From: Moraxella osloensis
Lineage (GTDB): Bacteria > Pseudomonadota > Gammaproteobacteria > Pseudomonadales > Moraxellaceae
Assembly: GCF_001553955.1 (NCBI RefSeq)
Contig: NZ_CP014234.1
Span: forward strand, 682,001-746,000
Direction of reading: 5' to 3'
Length of the DNA: 64,000 bases
The notes below the pieces were generated by a model. That model worked only from the letters and a program-made list of their open reading frames with translations. It was not told the origin of the DNA and searched no databases. This document shows, in pieces, positions 17,593 through 25,643 of this stretch. Made by a program: the position numbers and the translations under genes. Position 1 is the first letter of the stretch, and every line of letters starts with the position of its first letter.

Positions 17593-17815
17593 AGATACCC
17601 ACAAAACAACTTTGCTAAAAATGCAGTCGAAACTAAAAATATTGAAGCTGAAAATGCCGTCAAATTATAGCATTTATCAAAAATTTAACGAAAAAATTGC
17701 TGAATTTCAAAAAACTATTTGATAGTTTTATTCTTTACCCCCATCATTATTGCATTGGTTAATGATGCATCGTTTGTTGTTGATAGTTTATTCACAATTT
17801 AGGAATCGTATTTTC

Positions 17816-18406
17816 ATGGGAAACATAGTTGGGATTGCCATTGTCTGGTTGATTATTGAGATGCTGGTGTGGTATCTAATCGCACAATTTGTCAGTGGCT
17901 GGTGGGTATTTTTGTGGTTTGTCGTGGCGGGCTTTGTGGGTGCAGCCCTGATTAAAAAAGGCATAGCCACCTTAAAACCGATGGCTGGACAAGCCCAAGC
18001 CGCCATGCTTAACCCTGCCATGCGCCCCAATGAAAATTCCGTGGTTAAAGCGATTGCGTTTGCGGTGGCAGGTATCTTGTTGGTACTGCCCGGTATTTTG
18101 AGTGATATTGCGGCACTTATTGTGCTATTACCTGCGGTACAAAATAAGTTTAAAGCCTTTGCCAAAGACTATGCCACTAAAAACCCAGAAAAATTGATGC
18201 AAATGATGGCAAGCAAAATGGGTGGTATCGATCCCTCAAAAATGGGTGGCTTAGGAGGTCTTGGCGGCATGGGCGGACAAAACCCGTTTGGGGGCTTTGG
18301 TAGCAAAAATAACAACGGCGGTAAATTTGGCACGACCATTGATGGACAAGCCAAAACGGTCAACTCGAACGCCAAACGCATCACCCGCTCTGCCAATGAT
18401 GACTAG
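17816..18406 (+). CDS. fxsA: FxsA-family inner membrane protein
   Basis: The 196-residue protein has two hydrophobic segments in the first 55 residues, one around residues 80-105 (AIAFAVAGILLVLPGILSDI) and LIVLLPAVQNKFK, the FxsA pattern. The C-terminal third is Gly/Met/Asn-rich (GGLGGLGGMGG) and disordered. FxsA is named for suppressing F-plasmid exclusion of phage T7 in E. coli; its normal role is unclear. I chose ATG 17816 because AGGAA lies 10 bases upstream; an in-frame ATG at 17750 has no ribosome-binding site. It stands divergent from ruvC. Confidence 0.85.
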   Translation: MGNIVGIAIVWLIIEMLVWYLIAQFVSGWWVFLWFVVAGFVGAALIKKGIATLKPMAGQAQAAMLNPAMRPNENSVVKAIAFAVAGILLVLPGILSDIAALIVLLPAVQNKFKAFAKDYATKNPEKLMQMMASKMGGIDPSKMGGLGGLGGMGGQNPFGGFGSKNNNGGKFGTTIDGQAKTVNSNAKRITRSANDD

Positions 18407-18446
18407 ACAATGGATAAAAAATTGACTGTTAAACATTGATAAACTT

Positions 18447-18472
18447 AAGGCATCCCTAGGATGCCTTTTTTT
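18447..18472 (+). terminator. Terminator after the fxsA-like gene
   Basis: Stem AAGGCATCC / GGATGCCTT with a 3-base loop and a run of seven T, about 40 bases after the stop. Confidence 0.85.
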
Positions 18473-18610
18473 ATGCCCTATTTTTGCGAAAAACTGGGTT
18501 TACTTTTTGCAAAAATTCATGCAATGTGATTTACTTAAGACAAAATTTGTTATATAAATTCTATAATGATACAATATGTTTCGTTTTAGAATTTTTAGGT
18601 TTGAGCGTAA

Positions 18611-18667
18611 TTTTTATTTTTGGTAAATGTTTTTATTTTTGGTAAATATTTTTATTTTTGGTAAATG
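18611..18667. repeat. Tandem repeat, 19 bp x 3, upstream of scoA
   Basis: Three copies of TTTTTATTTTTGGTAAATG (the middle copy ends in A) end 37 bases before the scoA ATG. They lie where promoter or leader sequence would be expected. Confidence 0.9.
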
Positions 18668-18704
18668 ATATTAACAACATTGGTTAGCGACAAGGAGTGA
18701 ATGT

Positions 18705-19412
18705 ATGACCAGCAAAGTATATGACAGTGCAGCTAGCGCACTTGAGGGCGTCATCAAAGATGGACAAACGATTGCGGTCGGTGGTTTTGGTCTGTGTGGT
18801 ATCCCCGAAGCTTTAATTGAAGCCTTGCGAGATAGCGGCGTTAAAGATTTGACCTGTATCAGCAATAATGCCGGTGTCGATGGTTTTGGTTTGGGATTAT
18901 TGCTAGAGACTCGCCAAGTCAAAAAAATGATTGCGTCGTATGTCGGTGAAAACAAAGAATTTGAACGGCAGTTTTTATCGGGCGAATTGGAAGTGGAATT
19001 GACTCCACAAGGGACACTGGCAGAAAAACTGCGTGCCGGGGGTGCGGGTATCCCTGCGTTTTTTACCGCAACTGGCGTAGGCACCCAAATTGCTGAAGGT
19101 AAAGAAGAACGTGAATTTGACGGTCGTCAATATATCCTTGAGCGCTCATTAGTCGCTGATGTGGCACTGGTCAAAGCCCAAAAAGCCGATAAAGCGGGCA
19201 ACTTGATGTTCAACAAAACGGCGCGTAACTTTAACCCGGATGTCGCCACGGCAGGTAAAGTCACCATTGTCGAAGTTGAGCAATTGGTGGAAACTGGCGA
19301 GCTAGACCCTGACCAAATTCATTTGCCGGGTATTTATGTGCATCGCATCGTGGTCAATGCCAACCCAGAAAAACGCATCGAAAAAGTGACGACCAAAGAA
19401 CAGACAAACTAG
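18705..19412 (+). CDS. scoA: Succinyl-CoA:3-ketoacid CoA transferase, subunit A
   Basis: The 235-residue alpha subunit transfers CoA from succinyl-CoA to acetoacetate, letting the cell use ketone bodies or beta-hydroxybutyrate carbon. Visible blocks are the N-terminal [19 protein letters not shown], the [14 protein letters not shown] segment, and the [16 protein letters not shown] region. It has a strong ribosome-binding site (AAGGAG), and scoB starts 17 bases downstream. An alternative label is the AtoD type, but the sequence is closer to the Sco group. Confidence 0.95.
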   Translation: MTSKVYDSAASALEGVIKDGQTIAVGGFGLCGIPEALIEALRDSGVKDLTCISNNAGVDGFGLGLLLETRQVKKMIASYVGENKEFERQFLSGELEVELTPQGTLAEKLRAGGAGIPAFFTATGVGTQIAEGKEEREFDGRQYILERSLVADVALVKAQKADKAGNLMFNKTARNFNPDVATAGKVTIVEVEQLVETGELDPDQIHLPGIYVHRIVVNANPEKRIEKVTTKEQTN

Positions 19413-19429
19413 GATATAAGGAGATTACC

Positions 19430-20059
19430 ATGGCATGGACTCGTGAACAAATGGCACAAAGAGCCGCAAAAGAACTACAAGACGGCTTTTATGTCAATCT
19501 AGGTATCGGTTTGCCAACCTTAGTGGCGAACTATATTCCAGAAGGTGTTAATGTTTGGCTACAATCAGAAAATGGGCTGCTTGGGATTGATGAATTCCCA
19601 ACACCCGATAAAGTTGACCCAGATTTGATCAATGCGGGTAAACAAACCGTCACCACAGCGACTGGTGCGAGCTTTTTTTCAAGCTCACAATCATTTGCCA
19701 TGATTCGTGGCGGCAAAGTCAACCTTGCCATCTTAGGGGCGATGGAAGTTTCGGAAAATGGCGATCTTGCCAACTGGATGATTCCTGGCAAGATGGTCAA
19801 AGGCATGGGCGGCGCGATGGATTTGGTCGCAGGTGTTCAACGCGTCATTGTATTGATGGAACATACCAACAAACATGGTGAGCCAAAAGTATTGGCTGAA
19901 TGTACGCTACCCTTGACAGGCAAAAAAGTGGTGAATCGTATCATCTCTGATTTAGCCATCATGGATGTGACCGATAACGGTCTAAAACTGGTTGAGCTAG
20001 CAGACGGTGTCACGTTTGAAGAATTACAATCAAAAACGCCTGTAACCATTGCCCAATAA
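19430..20059 (+). CDS. scoB: Succinyl-CoA:3-ketoacid CoA transferase, subunit B
   Basis: The 209-residue beta subunit pairs with ScoA. The catalytic Glu lies in the SENGLLG motif (about residues 44-50), and the N-terminal [18 protein letters not shown] block is typical. [26 protein letters not shown], in parts [14 protein letters not shown] and NGDLANW, is also family-typical. It has a strong ribosome-binding site (AAGGAG). The operon ends at a terminator at 20154-20183. Confidence 0.96.
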   Translation: MAWTREQMAQRAAKELQDGFYVNLGIGLPTLVANYIPEGVNVWLQSENGLLGIDEFPTPDKVDPDLINAGKQTVTTATGASFFSSSQSFAMIRGGKVNLAILGAMEVSENGDLANWMIPGKMVKGMGGAMDLVAGVQRVIVLMEHTNKHGEPKVLAECTLPLTGKKVVNRIISDLAIMDVTDNGLKLVELADGVTFEELQSKTPVTIAQ

Positions 20060-20153
20060 TTGCACTATAACACCTGCAAGATAACGACTGTAAAATTGCG
20101 CTGTCACAAGTCAGCGTGAGATTGCCATTAAAAGGGCAGTGAAAAAAGGCGAT

Positions 20154-20183
20154 AAAAAAGGATAGTGACGCTATCCTTTTTTA
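20154..20183. terminator. Terminator after scoAB
   Basis: A 12-bp stem AAAAAAGGATAG / CTATCCTTTTTT with loop TGACG; U-rich on the plus strand. Confidence 0.88.
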
Positions 20184-20254
20184 TTGTTTTGGCTTTTTTA
20201 CTTTCGGTTATTTGTCCTCTATAATGACATCACTATCAACATTTATCCAACACC

Positions 20255-21499
20255 ATGATTGCATCTCGCTTATCTCATCTCAAATTTGTCACCGATGAAG
20301 ACAATCCGCTGATTGATCGTAAATATCCCAATGAGATAGCTGCCGATGACGGTGTGGAATTGCCGCAAATTTATCGGTTTGACTTTACCGAGGTGCCAGA
20401 TTTTAGCCAAACAGTGATGCAAATCACCCCGGTGATGGATGCACCAAATATCATGGATGCGCCCAGTAATCATGAAGCGGTATCAGAAAATGTCACCCCT
20501 GCTACTGATAAATCTGAGCGCGTCGCTGAACAAACGGCGTCATCGGCGGCGCCAACTTCGCTCAACAATCCCCTTACCTCTCAATCGCTAACCCGCAAAA
20601 TCCCATCAAAAACACGCTCAAATCGCCAAGTCATTGCGCAAGCAAGAGCCCAAGCCAAACAGATTGAACAGCAAAAACAACAACAAGAACAGCAACGCCA
20701 AGCAAAGGAAGTTGCGCGCTATCAGGCAGAAGTTGAAGCCGCGCTACTCAATCCCACACTGCATGAAGGATTGCTCAATCAGCGCAAATCCATTGCCGAA
20801 TCACAGGCAGTGGTCAACAAACATGCGATTTTTGCCGAGCTTGCACAAGATTTGCAGACCATTCAATGGCTTGATTCAGACATGGCAGAAAAAAGCCGAA
20901 CAATGTATGAAAAAGCGGTTGCGCTGATTCAAACAGCGCAATCAAGTGGCAATTTATTAGAAAGCAATTTATTAGAAAGCAATTTATTAGAAAACAATTT
21001 ATTAGAAAATGATGTACTCGAAGAAAATGTCCCAGCAGAAAATGTAGGGGAAAACACTATCTCAGCGGATAATTTGGCAACAGCCGTACAAGTGATTGAT
21101 GAATTTGCCGAGAATGGTCTTGCGGATGCATTGCTGCGCCAAGCGCTGTGGCTATTTGAAGGCAATCACTTACTCAAGATTTCTCAAAATTCCCAACAAG
21201 CTTTACTACTGTTGCAACAAGCAGCCTCGCAGCATGATAATCGTGCGCAGAAATTACTCAGTAAACTCTACTATGCAGGACATGGGGTCGAGCAAGATAG
21301 CGACATGGGCAAATACTGGCTAGAGCTGGCTGCGGCACATGGTCACCCTGACGCCATACGCATTTCACAAGGTATTGCCACCCTGTCATTACTCAAGCAA
21401 ACCCAGCGCGAAGATACTCGCTATGGCAAAAAAATGGCGCTTGCGACTGCGGCGCTGATTATATTCATGATACTGATATTTGTGGCAGTTAAAGTTTAA
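20255..21499 (+). CDS. Sel1-repeat protein with C-terminal membrane anchor
   Basis: The 414-residue protein has several parts. The N-terminal 115 residues are acidic and probably disordered. A Gln/Arg/Lys-rich coiled-coil segment follows at about 120-165 (QAKQIEQQKQQQEQQ). Then comes a helical region with a pentapeptide repeat (LLESN/LLENN, residues 233-252), then a Sel1-like repeat (AQKLLSKLYYAGHGVEQDSD and GKYWLELAAAHGHPDA, about 330-370). A single C-terminal transmembrane helix (about 392-412) would place the bulk in the cytoplasm. No ribosome-binding site is evident at this ATG. Function unknown; Sel1 repeats usually mediate protein-protein contacts. Confidence 0.75.
   Translation: MIASRLSHLKFVTDEDNPLIDRKYPNEIAADDGVELPQIYRFDFTEVPDFSQTVMQITPVMDAPNIMDAPSNHEAVSENVTPATDKSERVAEQTASSAAPTSLNNPLTSQSLTRKIPSKTRSNRQVIAQARAQAKQIEQQKQQQEQQRQAKEVARYQAEVEAALLNPTLHEGLLNQRKSIAESQAVVNKHAIFAELAQDLQTIQWLDSDMAEKSRTMYEKAVALIQTAQSSGNLLESNLLESNLLENNLLENDVLEENVPAENVGENTISADNLATAVQVIDEFAENGLADALLRQALWLFEGNHLLKISQNSQQALLLLQQAASQHDNRAQKLLSKLYYAGHGVEQDSDMGKYWLELAAAHGHPDAIRISQGIATLSLLKQTQREDTRYGKKMALATAALIIFMILIFVAVKV
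20951..21010 (+). repeat. In-frame tandem repeat, 15 bp x 4, within the Sel1 gene
   Basis: Four copies of AATTTATTAGAAAGC (the last two end AAC and AAT) encode NLLES/NLLEN pentapeptides. Being a multiple of three, changes in copy number keep the frame. Confidence 0.95.
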
Positions 21500-21514
21500 A
21501 GATTTGGATGAATT

Positions 21515-21553
21515 GTGATTTGGATATTAAACAAGGTTAAATATCCAAATCAC
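21515..21553. terminator. Strong hairpin between convergent genes
   Basis: A perfect 14-bp inverted repeat (GTGATTTGGATATT / AATATCCAAATCAC) with an 11-base loop sits between the Sel1 gene and rnt. There is no T-run on either side, so it may protect 3' ends rather than act as a classic terminator. Confidence 0.5.
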
Positions 21554-21564
21554 TACCAAAAAAT

Positions 21565-22299
21565 TTAGCCATCAGTAGGGTCGTCAGATGGCACTAGTAC
21601 GCCCTCGTCATTGCTATCCTGACGCTCATCACCCTTATACTCATCATCATTAGGCTCATCGCTCGCCAAGTTTGGCGTCAGCAGCGGATAATTGTTTAAG
21701 ATATAACAAAACAATTCAGCCGTTTTTTGGGTGTCATATAAGGCAGAATGCGCTTCATTACCATCAAATTCTAGTCCAGCGAGTTTGCACGCTCTCGCCA
21801 GTACCGTTTGACCGAAAGCAAGCGCTGATAAAGTGACGGTATCTAACACGGAGAACTGGTGAAATTGGCTTTGATTTTTGCTATGGGTACGCTCAATTAA
21901 AGCATTTAAAAAGCCCAGGTCAAAATGCGCATTGTGCCCTACCAAAATACATTTGGTACATTGGGTAGATTGACGCACCGTTTTTAAATATTTAAAAATA
22001 CGGCGAACGGCGGTTTTTTCATCTTCAGCAATGGCTTTTCGCATCGGACTGTGGGGATTGATGCCGGTGAATTGCAGGGCGCGCGCTTCAAGGTTTGCCC
22101 CTTCAAACGGCTCAATATGGGCATTGACCGCCTCACCTGGGTAGAAACGCCCGTTATCATCCATCAAAATTGGAATACAGGCAATCTCAAGCAAGGCATC
22201 GGTCTTTGGATTGAACCCTGCTGTCTCTACATCCACCACCACGGGCAAGTAATTGCGAAAACGGTTGGCAATAGTCATGGGGTCAGTTGTGGCGCTCAT
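21565..22299 (-). CDS. rnt: Ribonuclease T
   Basis: The 244-residue DEDDh 3'-5' exonuclease trims tRNA and other stable RNA 3' ends. Catalytic motifs are VVVDVETAGF (Asp/Glu, about residue 23), VGHNAHFDLGFLNA (Asp, about 125) and EAHSALYDTQKTAELF (His/Asp, about 182-187). The last 35 residues are an acidic Asp/Glu-rich tail not found in E. coli RNase T (215 aa). It follows pyrC by 43 bases on the same strand, so the two are probably co-transcribed. Confidence 0.94.
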   Translation of the reverse strand: MSATTDPMTIANRFRNYLPVVVDVETAGFNPKTDALLEIACIPILMDDNGRFYPGEAVNAHIEPFEGANLEARALQFTGINPHSPMRKAIAEDEKTAVRRIFKYLKTVRQSTQCTKCILVGHNAHFDLGFLNALIERTHSKNQSQFHQFSVLDTVTLSALAFGQTVLARACKLAGLEFDGNEAHSALYDTQKTAELFCYILNNYPLLTPNLASDEPNDDEYKGDERQDSNDEGVLVPSDDPTDG

Positions 22300-22342
22300 A
22301 CGTTACCTTGCGGAAAAAAACAGAAAAATAAAGGGTAAAAAA

Positions 22343-23425
22343 TCATACGGCTAAATCAAATGGCATCACTTTCCAGTCCAGCGTTTGTCCAGCCATCAGC
22401 GGGGTCAAATTTTTACCGTCAAGATAAGGATAATGCTCGGGGACTTGCCATGCTTCACGCACCAAGGTCACTTTATCACTATTGGTAGGTAAGCCATAAA
22501 ATTTTGCCCCGTGAATACTGGTAAAGCCTTCTAACTTGTCAAGTTTGCCCACGCTGTCAAAGGCTTGGGCATACAAGGGCAGCGCAATCGATGCGCTATA
22601 ACAGCCTGCACAACCGCAAGCATTTTCTTTGGTATGCGTCGCATGGGGCGCAGAGTCAGTACCAATAAAGAATTTGGGATTGCCACTGGTTGCCACATCT
22701 AGTAATACTTTTTGGTGACTTTGGCGTTTTAGAATCGGCAAGCAATAAAAATGTGGTTTAACGCCGCCCACCAGCAGGTGATTACGATTAAACAGTAAAT
22801 GCTGCGGGGTAATCGTCGCTGCGACATTTTTGCCCTGTGACAACACAAAGTCAGCGGCATCACTGGTGGTGATGTGTTCAAAGACGATTTTTAGTTTTGG
22901 AAATTTATCAATGAGATTGACCATTACTTCATCAATAAAGCGTTTTTCACGGTCAAAAATATCAATATGATGGTGCGTCACTTCACCATGAACCAACAGC
23001 GGCAAACCCAACGCTTCCATCTTGGCAAATACATCGGTGCAACGATTGATATGGCTCACCCCATCCGCAGAATTGGTGGTCGCACCTGCAGGATATAACT
23101 TGACTGCTTTTACTACACCTGAATCAACGGCGGCTTCGATGTCTTCTGCCGTCAGTGACTCCGTTAAGTAAAGCGTCATTAATGGCTCAAATTGCTGGGA
23201 GATACTGTCATTGGGCACTTGCGCTAAAATACGCTCACGATAAGCGATAGCATCAGCGGCGGTTTTGACGGGTGGCACCAAATTTGGCATACAAATGGCG
23301 CGGCGAAAATTGGCAGCCGCATGGGGCACCGTCGTGGCAAGCGCCTGCCCATCCCGTAAATGAATATGCCAATCATCAGGGGCAGTAATAGTAAAAGTAT
23401 TGATAGGTGCGGTCGCTGCGCTCAT
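22343..23425 (-). CDS. pyrC: Dihydroorotase
   Basis: The 360-residue class II dihydroorotase converts carbamoyl aspartate to dihydroorotate in pyrimidine synthesis. Zinc ligands are visible in [10 protein letters not shown] (about 18-27), the carboxylated Lys in [15 protein letters not shown] (about 110), LLVHGEVT and the [12 protein letters not shown] segment, with the final Asp in FIGTDSAPH. Length is close to E. coli PyrC (348). It is the first gene of a pyrC-rnt pair. Confidence 0.97.
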   Translation of the reverse strand: MSAATAPINTFTITAPDDWHIHLRDGQALATTVPHAAANFRRAICMPNLVPPVKTAADAIAYRERILAQVPNDSISQQFEPLMTLYLTESLTAEDIEAAVDSGVVKAVKLYPAGATTNSADGVSHINRCTDVFAKMEALGLPLLVHGEVTHHHIDIFDREKRFIDEVMVNLIDKFPKLKIVFEHITTSDAADFVLSQGKNVAATITPQHLLFNRNHLLVGGVKPHFYCLPILKRQSHQKVLLDVATSGNPKFFIGTDSAPHATHTKENACGCAGCYSASIALPLYAQAFDSVGKLDKLEGFTSIHGAKFYGLPTNSDKVTLVREAWQVPEHYPYLDGKNLTPLMAGQTLDWKVMPFDLAV

Positions 23426-23600
23426 GATTTCCTCGAACAGTTTTGAGAATGCCTTAAAAAAACAACGTCAAAAACCGATAATTGAAGCGTTGAAAAACTT
23501 GTGCATCATAGCAGTTTTAGGCAAAAAACGACATGAAAATATTCGCAAGCCCCATACACCGACAAATAATACGTCAGTTTATGTCGTTTTGCTGACGGTG

Positions 23601-23824
23601 TTAATGGGTTTTGGATTTATTGCTAGGTTTGTTATTCGCCTGATTGTTTACTTTGTTATTCGCTTTGTCATCTGCCTTATTATCCATCGTGTTATTTGCT
23701 TTTTTATCAGGCTTTTTAGCGGATTTTTTGTCAGTAGCCGTTGTTGATGATGGTGACTTGTCTTTTTCTTTTGGCGATTTTTCTTTTACCGCTTTGTCCT
23801 TAGTCGTAGATTTTTTGGTGGTAC
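23601..23824 (-). pseudogene. Orphaned 3' part of the MITE-interrupted membrane protein gene
   Basis: On the minus strand these 224 bases continue the frame of the gene at 23872-25302 once the 119-bp element and one TA copy are removed. They encode a Lys/Ser/Asn-rich tail (STTKKSTTKDKAVKEK near the start; DKANNKVNNQANNKPSNK near the end) finishing at TAA 23603-23601. The composition matches the lysine-rich end of the interrupted protein. In its present form the segment is separated from its start and from any ribosome-binding site. Confidence 0.85.
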
Positions 23825-23826
23825 TA

Positions 23827-23945
23827 TAGTCAATCCTAAATTATAGTAAGCACCGTTTGCCCTGAGCTTGTCTAAGGGTAACGGTCGTTATGGTTCGACA
23901 GGCCTACCACGAACGACCCTGTTCGATATAATTCAGTTTTCACTA
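23827..23945. mobile_element. 119-bp MITE-like element inserted at a TA dinucleotide
   Basis: The ends are imperfect inverted repeats beginning TAGTcAAtcCTaAATTATA and, from the other side, TAGTgAAaaCTgAATTATA. They are flanked by TA (23825-23826 and 23946-23947). The interior has a second inverted pair: CCCTGAGCTTGTCTAAGGG and GGTTCGACAGGC-type segments, reminiscent of REP-like palindromes. It encodes no transposase. The TA target duplication suggests mobilisation by an IS630/Tc1-type transposase located elsewhere. Confidence 0.88.
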
Positions 23946-25302
23946 TAGAAGTTTTTTCAGATTGTCCACTGTCGACTTTAGATGAGCTAGCTTTTTTCTT
24001 TTGGTCTTGTTTAGCCTCTTTCTTACCATCGGCTTTGGCATCGTTATTGGTATTTTTTTTGCGGTCTTTTTTGCTTTCCTCTTGTTTATCAGATTTTTTC
24101 GTATCTCGCGCTTTTTTAGCTTGCGCTGAGTGCTTATTATCTTGTGGTTTATTACTATCTTGTAGTTCAGAGACAGCTGCTTTTTTACTAGGCTCAGTCA
24201 TTGTCATCGGATTAGTCTTAGCGGCTACAGAGGCGACTTTTACTATCGCCACATCGTGATAAACTGGGCGAGCCACTGACATTTTTGCCGATGGTTGGGT
24301 GGCGGCAGGCTTATCTTTGACGCTCACCAACGCGCCTGCCCCGCTAAAAACGGCGACAGATAATACAGTGGCGGTCGCAATCCAATTTTTTTGTAGCTTA
24401 TCTATCCAATGACTGGGTTTGCGAACTTGCGGTTTGGCAAAAATATTGCTGGCTGAAAGGGCTGTTTGTGTGTTTGACGTCACCGCTTTATTTATTTGGC
24501 GGTTACCGTTTGAAATCACCTGTCGATTGAAGTGAGCCTGCGGGATGGTCATTGGCGCAATGTTAAAAAAATTGGCCGCTTTATAAATAGCCATTTGCTG
24601 GACAATATGCTGTTGATAGACAGGCAAGTCCGCAATATTTTGAATTTTTGACCATTTTAATTGCTGTTGTTGTATTGCTTGAAAACTGACAGCGCGCCTA
24701 AAACCCACTGCATTCATCAGCCCTGTATCTTGTGGTGACATAAAAAAAACCGGCTGCATCGCAAGCCACTCAGTAATCTGCGCTGAGTCTATGGTATTTT
24801 GTAGCGAACTTATCGTATCTGCCAAATTTATCACCGCCAATGCAGTGATAGTCTGCCAAATAGTTAACAGCTTATCTAAGGGCAGATGGGTTTTTTCCAG
24901 TAGCACGCCGGCAATCATCGTTTTTTGGGTTTCATCATCAAACAACTGCTCAAAAATCGATGGGCTATTTTTAGACAGTTGTTTTAGGGTTACAAAATTA
25001 ATGCCGTTTTCAGTCAAATTTTTTGTAACTAAAGCAGTGAAAAATTCGGGGATAAAACGATTTTCATCTGTTACCTGTGGCAAAGTTTGGTGGACTAATG
25101 ACGGATTTTGCTGAATTTTTGCCGATAACTGATAAAGCACGACTTTTAATAGCTCAGGCATGACTTTTCTTAGATAACAAATTGATACGTGTGACCCATC
25201 TGCGACTAGCGGTAGCAATGGTGGCAGAGCGTTTGCCCAAAAATGATATAACGATATATGGTCAATGATATTACAAGGTGTTGAAGGATTTTTTGACAGC
25301 AT
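23872..25302 (-). CDS. Membrane protein truncated by a MITE insertion (476 aa as it stands)
   Basis: The frame runs 1431 bases and ends inside the inserted element, whose bases supply the last 24 residues or so. The first 300 residues form a soluble, mostly helical region I do not recognise. One transmembrane helix lies near 308-328 (WIATATVLSVAVFSGAGALV). Beyond it is a Lys/Asp/Ser-rich low-complexity region (KKDRKKNTNNDAKADGKK). Without the element the protein would have 526 residues with the same kind of tail. The topology suggests a cytoplasmic domain with a charged periplasmic tail. The truncated protein may still be made, as only low-complexity sequence is lost. Function unknown. Confidence 0.75.
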   Translation of the reverse strand: MLSKNPSTPCNIIDHISLYHFWANALPPLLPLVADGSHVSICYLRKVMPELLKVVLYQLSAKIQQNPSLVHQTLPQVTDENRFIPEFFTALVTKNLTENGINFVTLKQLSKNSPSIFEQLFDDETQKTMIAGVLLEKTHLPLDKLLTIWQTITALAVINLADTISSLQNTIDSAQITEWLAMQPVFFMSPQDTGLMNAVGFRRAVSFQAIQQQQLKWSKIQNIADLPVYQQHIVQQMAIYKAANFFNIAPMTIPQAHFNRQVISNGNRQINKAVTSNTQTALSASNIFAKPQVRKPSHWIDKLQKNWIATATVLSVAVFSGAGALVSVKDKPAATQPSAKMSVARPVYHDVAIVKVASVAAKTNPMTMTEPSKKAAVSELQDSNKPQDNKHSAQAKKARDTKKSDKQEESKKDRKKNTNNDAKADGKKEAKQDQKKKASSSKVDSGQSEKTSIVKTELYRTGSFVVGLSNHNDRYP

Positions 25303-25643
25303 ATTTTGTCACTTAATTTACATTTTTTGGCATTGAGATGGTTAGTGAGTTTTTAGCAATATCGTAGATGCAGAGCAACTTCTTTATACGCCCTCTAAAA
25401 AAACAGCCTTAGATTTAGAAATCTTGTTGATACCTTACCATTTCAATTCGATTAAATTCATCAAATTATGATTAGAATTTGTTGTAACTGTTGTGCAAAC
25501 TTAGTAAAGTAGACAGCATCAAAAATTATATTTTAGCATCAATCACGTAACATTTTCTGCCTATCGAAAAATTGGTAATTTTTTCTGATTCTTTTTATCT
25601 CTCTCGATTTATTTAACAGCCTTACTCACTTTAGGATAACTTT
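25303..25643. other. Divergent spacer between two surface or membrane protein genes
   Basis: 341 AT-rich bases that must carry both divergent promoters. I see no hairpin, repeat or convincing promoter pair beyond scattered TATAAT-like words. Confidence 0.4.

Noticed and set aside
23644..24259. Hydrophobic plus-strand frames at 23644-23829 and 24035-24259
   Set aside because: They are antisense shadows of the Lys-rich coding sequence of the interrupted membrane protein; AAA/AAG codons read backwards as Phe/Leu codons.
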